Part shown: positions 1-5,928 of the stretch, in pieces
How the letters are laid out: each line of letters begins with the position of its first letter
Numbering within the stretch: the stretch's first letter is position 1
NCBI GenBank assembly: GCA_045616485.1
Contig: JAZLGU010000001.1
Span: 1 to 10,265 of the forward strand
Source of the DNA: RGIG3528 sp045616485
GTDB taxonomy: Bacteria > Bacillota > Clostridia > Lachnospirales > Lachnospiraceae
Reading direction: 5' to 3'
Length of the DNA: 10,265 bases
The notes under the pieces: generated by a model
What the model was told of the DNA's origin: nothing
Database searches by the model: none
Seen by the model: the letters and a program-made list of their open reading frames with translations, nothing else
Translations under genes and position numbers: made by a program

Positions 1-1
1 T

Positions 2-2371
2 GTTACCAATCTCTCTCTTCCTGAGGTTAAGCCGGCTCCTATTACTTCTGCTCCAGGTACAAAGGAGTGCAAGTTCTGGGGTCTCGGCGGTGATGGTACT
101 GTAGGTGCTAACAAGAACTCTACAAAGATCATCGGTGACCATACAGATAAGTATATCCAGGCATACTTCCAGTATGACTCTAAGAAGACTGGTGGTATCA
201 CCATTTCCCACCTTAGATTTGGTGACAACCCTATTAAGTCCCCATACTACATCAACCAGGCTGACTTCGTAGCATGTCACAATCCTGCATACGTTATCCA
301 GGGCATGAAGATGGCTCAGGACGTTAAGCCGGGCGGTGTATTCATGATCAACTGCCAGTGGTCTGATGAAGAGCTGGCTGAGCATCTGAATGCAGAAGCT
401 AAGCAGTATATCGCAAAGAACAATATCCAGCTTTACACCATCAACGCTATCGATAAGGCTATCGAGATCGGTATGGGTAAGCGTACTAATACTATCCTTC
501 AGTCCGCATTCTTCAAGCTTGCAGATGTAATGCCTATCGCAGAGGCTATTGACTACATGAAGCAGGCTGCAAAGAAGTCCTACGGTAAGAAGGGTGATGC
601 AGTAGTAGAGATGAACTACAAGGCTATCGATGCAGGTGTAGATGCTATCCACAAGGTAGAGGTTCCTGCTGACTGGGCTAATGCTGTAGATGCTCCAAAG
701 GCAAATACACGTACAGGTCGTCCTGCTACAGTAGATATGGTTAACAAGCTCCTTGATCCTATCGGACGTATGGATGGTGACAGCCTTCCTGTTTCCGCAT
801 TCAAGGATATTGCTGATGGTCAGTTCGAGACAGGTGCTTCCCAGTACGAGAAGCGTGGTACAGCAGTTATGGTTCCTGAGTGGGATGCAGCTAGCTGTGC
901 TCAGTGTAACTCCTGTGCATTTGTATGTTCACATGCTACTATCCGTCCATTCATCCTGAATGAGGACGAGGTTGCAAAGGCTCCTGCCAACATTAAGCTT
1001 GCAGGCTCAAAGCATGCTGTAGATGCTACACTTAAGTACACAATGAGCGTATCACCTCTTGACTGTATGGGATGTGGCGAGTGTGTTACTGTATGTCCTA
1101 AGGCTGGTGAGGCACTTAAGATGGTTCCTCAGGAGTCACAGGCAGCAGAGCAGCCTGTATTTGACTACTTAGTAGCTAATGCTACCAAGAAGGAAATCAA
1201 GCCTGTATTCCAGGGTGCTACACCTATTGGATCACAGTACAATCAGCCTCTCCTTGAGTTCTCCGGCTCCTGTGCAGGCTGTGCTGAGACCTCTTATGCA
1301 AGACTTATTACACAGCTCTTTGGTGAGCATATGTATATCTCCAATGCTACAGGATGTTCTTCTATCTGGGGCGGTCCTGCAGCTACATCACCATATACAG
1401 TAAATAAAGAGTCCCTTATGGGTCCTGCTTGGGCAAATTCCCTCTTCGAGGATAATGCTGAGCACGGTCTTGGTATGCAGGTTGGTCAGAAGGTTATTCG
1501 TGACCAGCTCATCAAGAAGGTAGAGAAGATTGCTGAGTCTGATAAGGCTTCTGACAGCCTGAAGGCAGCTATTGCTAAGTACCTTGAGACAGTTAACGAC
1601 ACAAAGACCAATACAGATGCTGCTAACGCTATGGTAGCTGAGCTTGAGAAGCTTGACTGCGATTGCGCTAAGGAGATCCTTGAGAAGAAGTCTTACCTTG
1701 GTAAGAAGTCCGTATGGATCTTCGGTGGTGATGGATGGGCTTACGATATCGGTTTCGGTGGTCTCGACCATGTACTTGCTTCCGGCGAGAACGTTAATGT
1801 AATGGTATTCGATACAGAGATGTACTCCAATACAGGTGGTCAGGCTTCCAAGGCTTCCAACATCGGTGAAGTTTGTCAGTTCGCTGCTGCAGGTAAGGAA
1901 ATGAAGAAGAAGTCTCTTGCAGAGATCGCTATGAGCTATGGCTATGTATACGTAGCACAGATTGCTCTTGGTGCAAATCCTGCACAGGCAGTTAAGGCTA
2001 TTGCTGAGGCTGAGGCTTATGACGGTCCTTCACTTATCATTGGTTACGCACCTTGTGAGCTTCACGGTATCGCTAAGGGCGGCATGAACCACTGCCAGGA
2101 TGAGATGAAGAAGGCTGTTAAGGCTGGTTACTGGAATCTCTTCACATTCAATCCTGAGCTTAAGAGCCAGGGCAAGAATCCATTCACTCTTACTTCCAAG
2201 GAAGGTGATGGTTCTTACCAGGATTTCCTTAAGAATGAGGCTCGTTACACAGCACTTACTCTTAAGTTCCCTGAGAGAGCAGAAGAGCTCTTCGCTAAGT
2301 CTGAGGACGCAGCTAAGGAGCGTTTCGATCATCTCACAAAGCTTGTAAAGCTTTATGGCAATGAGAACTAA
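2..2371 (+). CDS. nifJ: Pyruvate:ferredoxin (flavodoxin) oxidoreductase, 5'-truncated by window edge
   Basis: Catalyses pyruvate + CoA + oxidised ferredoxin to acetyl-CoA + CO2 + reduced ferredoxin in the cytoplasm. The frame is open from base 2, so the gene begins upstream; 789 residues are present of the usual 1170-1200. Numbering from base 2, the fragment starts near the gamma domain (GLGGDGTVGANK, about residue 27) and continues into the EKR linker (about residue 283). Two 4Fe-4S ferredoxin motifs follow (Cys 299/302/305/309 and 355/358/361/365). The C-terminal TPP domain has the third-cluster cysteines 424, 427, 452 and 685, and the TPP/Mg signature GDG (576) to NTGGQ (610-614). All cluster ligands are intact. 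Lys is almost always AAG and Gly mostly GGT, the codon bias of a highly expressed gene, unlike the mgtE genes downstream. The ATG at 305 is an internal Met, not the start. The identification is secure. Confidence 0.97.
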   Translation, partial: VTNLSLPEVKPAPITSAPGTKECKFWGLGGDGTVGANKNSTKIIGDHTDKYIQAYFQYDSKKTGGITISHLRFGDNPIKSPYYINQADFVACHNPAYVIQGMKMAQDVKPGGVFMINCQWSDEELAEHLNAEAKQYIAKNNIQLYTINAIDKAIEIGMGKRTNTILQSAFFKLADVMPIAEAIDYMKQAAKKSYGKKGDAVVEMNYKAIDAGVDAIHKVEVPADWANAVDAPKANTRTGRPATVDMVNKLLDPIGRMDGDSLPVSAFKDIADGQFETGASQYEKRGTAVMVPEWDAASCAQCNSCAFVCSHATIRPFILNEDEVAKAPANIKLAGSKHAVDATLKYTMSVSPLDCMGCGECVTVCPKAGEALKMVPQESQAAEQPVFDYLVANATKKEIKPVFQGATPIGSQYNQPLLEFSGSCAGCAETSYARLITQLFGEHMYISNATGCSSIWGGPAATSPYTVNKESLMGPAWANSLFEDNAEHGLGMQVGQKVIRDQLIKKVEKIAESDKASDSLKAAIAKYLETVNDTKTNTDAANAMVAELEKLDCDCAKEILEKKSYLGKKSVWIFGGDGWAYDIGFGGLDHVLASGENVNVMVFDTEMYSNTGGQASKASNIGEVCQFAAAGKEMKKKSLAEIAMSYGYVYVAQIALGANPAQAVKAIAEAEAYDGPSLIIGYAPCELHGIAKGGMNHCQDEMKKAVKAGYWNLFTFNPELKSQGKNPFTLTSKEGDGSYQDFLKNEARYTALTLKFPERAEELFAKSEDAAKERFDHLTKLVKLYGNEN

Positions 2372-2383
2372 ATAATAATTATT

Positions 2384-2416
2384 CGGGGCGGCATATTTTT
2401 GCCGCCTCGTTTTTTT
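2384..2416 (+). terminator. Rho-independent terminator of nifJ
   Basis: A 10-bp G/C-rich stem pairs cggggcggca (2384-2393) with tgccgcctcg (2400-2409) with one G-U pair. The 6-nt loop is AT-rich, and seven Ts follow at 2410-2416. It starts 12 bases after the nifJ stop codon. Confidence 0.93.
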
Positions 2417-2429
2417 GTCCTGATTTTAG

Positions 2430-2458
2430 TTGACACGGGGCGTTTTTAGTGTTAAGTT
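2430..2458 (+). promoter_or_regulatory. Sigma-A type promoter of the mgtE leader transcript
   Basis: A perfect -35 TTGACA (2430-2435) is followed by a 17-bp spacer and a -10-like TAAGTT (2453-2458). This predicts a start near 2465, about 280 bases ahead of the first mgtE. It lies 13 bases after the nifJ terminator, which fits a fresh transcription unit. A TATAGA at 2464-2469 is an alternative -10, but it has no good -35. Confidence 0.7.
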
Positions 2459-2489
2459 TCTTGTATAGAAAAATGAAAGGAGTATTATC

Positions 2490-2591
2490 ATGGACGTTCC
2501 TGATTATCACAGTACACAGATAAAATTAGAGACGGTGAAAGTAAAGTATGACGAAGACTCCTTTTATGTGGCAGATTTTTTCTGCTTATAA
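2490..2591 (+). CDS. Putative 33-aa leader peptide upstream of mgtE
   Basis: A short open frame starts at ATG 2490, with a strong Shine-Dalgarno gaaagg/agg (about 2475-2482) 7-8 bases upstream. It ends at TAA 2589-2591. The product starts MDVPDYHSTQIKLE and ends YVADFFCL, with an acidic Asp-Glu-Asp at residues 21-23. I recognise no family and see no signal peptide or membrane segment. It sits between a good promoter and a structured untranslated stretch, 152 bases before the mgtE start. Its codons 21-23 overlap one arm of a long-range stem (2551-2558 with 2624-2631), so ribosome progress could change downstream folding. A regulatory leader peptide is the inferred role; a small independent protein or chance ORF is possible. 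Confidence 0.45.
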   Translation: MDVPDYHSTQIKLETVKVKYDEDSFYVADFFCL

Positions 2592-2693
2592 AGAGTGTTC
2601 GTTAATAGTGTTTGCCCTTCATCGTCTTCGTGGCTGTGCCATGGAGGCTATTTTTATGCCCGTTGGAGGTGGACGCTTACAAAAGTGTCACCT
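2551..2693 (+). promoter_or_regulatory. Structured 5' leader of mgtE (candidate regulatory RNA)
   Basis: Two helices can be read by eye. The first pairs acgaagac (2551-2558), inside the leader ORF, with gtcttcgt (2624-2631). The second is an imperfect hairpin: aggt-g-gacgctt (2667-2678) pairs with aagtgtc-acct (2683-2693) around an ACAA loop, with one bulged G and one G-U pair. No U-tract follows, so this is not a terminator. A leader this long before a Mg2+ transporter invites comparison with the M-box riboswitch, but I cannot find the conserved M-box core here. The remaining stretch to 2743 holds only the weak ribosome site gtgagg (2731-2736). Confidence 0.45.
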
Positions 2694-2743
2694 GATCTGT
2701 CAATTGTGAAAAAGAATAATCCCTGGGAAAGTGAGGCAAAGAC

Positions 2744-4147
2744 ATGGACGAAGAATTAACAGTAGATACAGAAGAGATTTCAGCTGCAGAAGAGATTGTA
2801 GCCATTGTCAGAAGTGGAAAAGAAAGCAGCGAGATCCTTGAAGCTGTGGATAACTATCATGAAAATGATATAGCATCCGCACTTCCCTATCTTACAGCGG
2901 ATGAAAGAAAGGCTTTATATAGGATCCTGGGTACAGAACGCATGTCAGATATCTTTGCATATCTGGATGATGTAGAAGAGTACCTGCAGGAGATCGGTCT
3001 GGAAAAAGCTGCCGACGTCATTGAGCAGATGGATGCCGACGATGCTATTGACGTTCTGGAAGAGATTGAAGATGAAGAGACCAGAGAGCAGATTATTGCT
3101 CTTATGGATGAGGAGGCTCAGGACGACATTGAGCTTATTTCCTCCTATGAAGAAGATGAGATTGGTAGCATGATGACTACCAATTATGTAGCAATATCCA
3201 AAAATGCTACAGTGCCGGAGGCTATGAGCTCACTTATAGGCCAGGCCGGTGACAATGACAACATTAATACCATTTATGCCATAGACGAGGCCGGCAAGTA
3301 TTACGGTGCCATAGAGCTCAGGGATCTGATTATTGCCAGACGCAATGATCCTTTGGAAAATATTATTTCCACAGCATATCCTACCCTTGGGGACAAGGAA
3401 AGCATAAGCGAGAGCCTGGAGCGTATCAAGGAGTACTCCGAAGACTCGATTCCTGTTTTGTCAGATGACGGAGCACTGATTGGTGTTATCACATCAGCTG
3501 ATATCGTAGAAGCCGTAGATGACGAAATGGGTGATGATTACGCCAAGCTGGCAGGTCTTACTGAAGAGGAAGACCTGCATGAAAGACTCTTTGAAAGCAT
3601 GAGAAAAAGACTTCCCTGGCTGATTCTCCTCTTTTTCTTAGGGATGGGCGTTTCCTCTGTAGTAGGTCTTTTTGAAGCTACAGTATCCCAGATAGCCATT
3701 CTTTTCTGCTTCCAGTCCCTGGTGCTTGGTATGGCGGGTAACGTAGGCACCCAGTCTCTGGCTGTTACCATAAGAGTTCTTATGGATGAGAATATTACCG
3801 GCGTTGAAAAATTCAAATTTATTTTCAAAGAAGTACGTGTAGGCTTTACCAATGGTGCCCTGCTGGGTCTTAGTGCCTGTGGCATGATAGCCGTATATCT
3901 GCATTTTTTCAAGGATTGTACCTGGAGTTACGGCTTTTCAGTGGCAGCCTGCGTGGGTGTGGCACTCCTAGTGTCCATGATTGTATCCAGCCTTATGGGT
4001 ACGGTGATTCCCATGATCTTCCATAAGATTCATGTGGATCCCGCAGTAGCTTCAGGTCCGCTTATCACCACGGTAAATGACCTGGTGGCAGCTATTACTT
4101 ACTATGGCCTGGCCAATGTGCTGCTTATTCAAGTATTGCGACTTTAA
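2744..4147 (+). CDS. mgtE: MgtE-family magnesium transporter, copy 1
   Basis: Membrane Mg2+ channel/transporter, 467 aa, close to the family norm of about 450. Residues 1-140 form the acidic, helical MgtE N domain. Residues 141-265 form the paired CBS domains, starting at GSMMTTNYV. Five membrane segments follow from about 289 to 461. The family motif GNVGTQ is at 332-337, and DPAVASGP (432-439) leads to Asp446, which by motif corresponds to the pore Asp (D432) of Thermus thermophilus MgtE. In that family the N and CBS domains sense cytosolic Mg2+ and close the pore. The start is supported by gtgagg 8 bases upstream and by alignment with copy 2. It is followed after 21 bases by a paralogue, probably co-transcribed. 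Residue 329, just before the GNVGTQ motif, is Gly where copy 2 has Asp. Confidence 0.95.
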   Translation: MDEELTVDTEEISAAEEIVAIVRSGKESSEILEAVDNYHENDIASALPYLTADERKALYRILGTERMSDIFAYLDDVEEYLQEIGLEKAADVIEQMDADDAIDVLEEIEDEETREQIIALMDEEAQDDIELISSYEEDEIGSMMTTNYVAISKNATVPEAMSSLIGQAGDNDNINTIYAIDEAGKYYGAIELRDLIIARRNDPLENIISTAYPTLGDKESISESLERIKEYSEDSIPVLSDDGALIGVITSADIVEAVDDEMGDDYAKLAGLTEEEDLHERLFESMRKRLPWLILLFFLGMGVSSVVGLFEATVSQIAILFCFQSLVLGMAGNVGTQSLAVTIRVLMDENITGVEKFKFIFKEVRVGFTNGALLGLSACGMIAVYLHFFKDCTWSYGFSVAACVGVALLVSMIVSSLMGTVIPMIFHKIHVDPAVASGPLITTVNDLVAAITYYGLANVLLIQVLRL

Positions 4148-4168
4148 ATATATGGCAGGAGGTGCAAT

Positions 4169-5560
4169 ATGAACGAAGAAGAAAAAGAGCTTACTCCCGT
4201 TGATGAGCTGATAGATATTATAAGAAGCGGGAAAAGCAATGAAGAAATACTGGAATTAATCGATAATTATCATGAAAATGATATAGCTCAGACTCTTCAG
4301 TATATTAATGTTGAAGAAAGAATAAATCTCTACAAAATTCTTGGTACAGAGCGCATGTCAGATGTTTTTGCATATCTGGATGATGTAGAGGAATACCTTA
4401 AAGAGCTGGGCCTGGAAAAGGCCGCAGACGTCATCGAGCAGATGGATGCGGATGACGCTATTGACGTCTTGGAAGAGATTGAAGACGAAGAGACCAGAGA
4501 GCAGATTATCGCCCTCATGGACGAAGAGGCTCAGGATGATATCGAGCTGATTTCTTCCTACGATGAAGACGAGATCGGTAGTATGATGACTACCAATTAT
4601 GTTTCTGTTCCTAAAGACGCTACAGTGCCCCTGGCTATGGATGAGCTGGTGCGTCAGGCAGGAGAAAACGACAACATCAATACCATTTATGCAGTGGATG
4701 AAGAAGGCAAATACTACGGAGCTATTGAGCTTAGAGATCTGATTATTGCCAGACGTAACGATTCCCTCATAGATATTATTTCTACAGCTTACCCTACTGT
4801 AAATGATAAAGACCTTATCAGTGAGAATCTGGAGCGAATTAAAGGCTACGAAGAAGACTCTATCCCGGTCGTTTCAGAAGAAGGCGCCCTTTTAGGTGTT
4901 ATCACATTTTCAGATATTATTGAAGCCGTTGATGATGAGATGGGCGATGATTACGCTAAGCTGGCCGGTCTTACTGAAGAAGAAGACCTTCACGAAAAGC
5001 TTACCGAGAGTATGAGAAAAAGACTGCCCTGGCTTATCATGCTGTTTTTCCTTGGTATGGGAGTTTCTTCCGTAGTAGGTCTTTTTGAAGCTACAGTATC
5101 ACGTATAGCCATTCTTTTCTGCTTCCAGTCCCTGGTACTGGATATGGCGGGTAATGTAGGTACCCAGTCTCTGGCTGTTACTATCAGAGTGCTCATGGAC
5201 GAGAATCTGACCGGCATGGAAAAATTCAAATTCCTGCTTAAAGAGATCAGAGTCGGTGCTACCAATGGTCTGGTGCTGGGCAGCAGTGCCTGTCTTCTGG
5301 TAGCGGCCTATCTTCACCTCTTTAAAGGTGGTGACTGGGGTTATTCCTTTGCAGTGGCAGCCTGCGTAGCTATAGCTTTATTGGTATCTATGATTATTTC
5401 CAGCCTGGTAGGTACCGTAATGCCTATGTTTTTCCACAAAATTCATATAGACCCGGCGGTTGCATCAGGCCCATTTATCACTACCATAAATGACCTGGTG
5501 GCAGCAGTTACCTACTATGGACTGGCCAATATCCTGTTGATAAATATCATGGGGCTCTAA
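4169..5560 (+). CDS. mgtE: MgtE-family magnesium transporter, copy 2 (tandem paralogue)
   Basis: 463 aa with the same order as copy 1: N domain, two CBS domains from about residue 137, and five membrane segments in the C-terminal third. GNVGTQ is present, and the presumed pore Asp is Asp442. It has a perfect Shine-Dalgarno aggaggt (4157-4163) 5 bases before ATG, stronger than that of copy 1, so translation may favour copy 2. Residues 81-131 are identical to residues 85-135 of copy 1, although many codons differ synonymously. The third and fourth membrane segments diverge most. Asp325 replaces Gly329 of copy 1. MgtE proteins are dimers, so a heterodimer is possible (inference). No convincing terminator follows; only a weak hairpin at 5584-5597 precedes the next promoter. 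Confidence 0.95.
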   Translation: MNEEEKELTPVDELIDIIRSGKSNEEILELIDNYHENDIAQTLQYINVEERINLYKILGTERMSDVFAYLDDVEEYLKELGLEKAADVIEQMDADDAIDVLEEIEDEETREQIIALMDEEAQDDIELISSYDEDEIGSMMTTNYVSVPKDATVPLAMDELVRQAGENDNINTIYAVDEEGKYYGAIELRDLIIARRNDSLIDIISTAYPTVNDKDLISENLERIKGYEEDSIPVVSEEGALLGVITFSDIIEAVDDEMGDDYAKLAGLTEEEDLHEKLTESMRKRLPWLIMLFFLGMGVSSVVGLFEATVSRIAILFCFQSLVLDMAGNVGTQSLAVTIRVLMDENLTGMEKFKFLLKEIRVGATNGLVLGSSACLLVAAYLHLFKGGDWGYSFAVAACVAIALLVSMIISSLVGTVMPMFFHKIHIDPAVASGPFITTINDLVAAVTYYGLANILLINIMGL

Positions 5561-5599
5561 AGGAATTGTGGATAAAATATTATGCTTTTCTAAAAGCGT

Positions 5600-5628
5600 T
5601 TGACTTTTACAGGTGCCTATGCTATCAT
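5600..5628 (+). promoter_or_regulatory. Promoter of the SCIFF (scfA) transcript
   Basis: TTGACT (5600-5605), a 17-bp spacer and TATCAT (5623-5628) predict a start near 5635 and an 80-base untranslated leader before scfA. This gives the peptide locus its own transcription, separate from mgtE. Confidence 0.75.
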
Positions 5629-5642
5629 TCATATGATTAAAA

Positions 5643-5656
5643 AGGCAAATTTGCCT
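5643..5656. promoter_or_regulatory. Perfect 14-bp palindrome, candidate operator
   Basis: AGGCAAATTTGCCT is exactly self-complementary over 14 bases. It lies about 8-22 bases past the predicted transcription start of scfA, where a bound repressor would block initiation or early elongation. As RNA it could form only a poor hairpin, because the palindrome is uninterrupted; a DNA-binding site is therefore the better reading. The cognate regulator is unknown. Confidence 0.45.
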
Positions 5657-5715
5657 ATATTATGCTAAGTGTATATATCAGGCATTTGACTAAAAAAATA
5701 ATAGGAGAATTTATT

Positions 5716-5871
5716 ATGGAAAGAATTAAGACTCTTGAGACACGTAATCTTTGCGAGAGCGCTAAGAATGGTGGCTGTGGCGAGTGCCAGACATCTTGCC
5801 AGTCCGCTTGCAAGACAAGCTGTGGCGTTGCCAATCAGAAGTGCGAGAATACTGAGAAGAAAGATCGCTAG
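5716..5871 (+). CDS. scfA: SCIFF six-cysteine ranthipeptide precursor
   Basis: 51-aa precursor of the SCIFF family (six cysteines in about forty-five residues), the substrate of the adjacent radical-SAM maturase. The core CGECQTSCQSACKTSC (21-36) plus Cys43 gives the six family cysteines at 21, 24, 28, 32, 36 and 43; Cys13 is an extra one in the leader part. In characterised SCIFF peptides Cys32 is linked to Thr37 by a thioether; here residue 37 is Gly (codon GGC 5824-5826). The start is ATG 5716, set by aggag (5703-5707) 8 bases upstream; the in-frame ATG at 5662 has no ribosome site and would add an atypical 18-residue extension. Lys codons are five AAG of six, matching the biased usage of nifJ and suggesting high expression. 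Mature SCIFF products have been linked to cell-cell signalling in Clostridium; their role here is unknown. Confidence 0.95.
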   Translation: MERIKTLETRNLCESAKNGGCGECQTSCQSACKTSCGVANQKCENTEKKDR

Positions 5872-5881
5872 ATAAAAACAG

Positions 5882-5907
5882 GTGCCGCCGCTTAGGGCGG
5901 CACTTTT
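5882..5907 (+). terminator. Attenuating terminator between scfA and scfB
   Basis: A perfect 8-bp stem pairs gtgccgcc (5882-5889) with ggcggcac (5896-5903) around a 6-nt loop. Only four Ts follow, then ACTTT. It begins 10 bases after the scfA stop and ends 21 bases before scfB. The weak U-tract suggests partial read-through, which would yield much more precursor than maturase mRNA. It could also act as a 3' stabiliser of scfA mRNA. Confidence 0.7.
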
Positions 5908-5928
5908 ACTTTAGAAAGAGAGATATAC

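Noticed and set aside
1388..1771. Minus-strand and alternate-frame ORFs within nifJ, mgtE, scfB and the decarboxylase
   Set aside because: They lie wholly inside well-supported genes, show low-complexity composition typical of shadows, and have no ribosome sites or recognisable domains.
305..2371. ATG 305 as the start of the first gene
   Set aside because: The frame is open to base 2 and the upstream residues encode the conserved gamma-domain start of NifJ, so 305 is internal.
2592..2743. M-box (ykoK) Mg2+ riboswitch or other known riboswitch before mgtE
   Set aside because: The conserved M-box core could not be found by eye, and no other class matched. A covariance search would settle it.
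5584..5597. gcttttctaaaagc as terminator after the second mgtE
   Set aside because: The stem is short, A/T-rich and lacks a following T run; read-through into scfA seems possible.
5662..5715. In-frame ATG 5662 giving a 69-aa SCIFF precursor
   Set aside because: No ribosome site lies before it, aggag at 5703-5707 serves ATG 5716, and the shorter form fits SCIFF family length and N-terminus.
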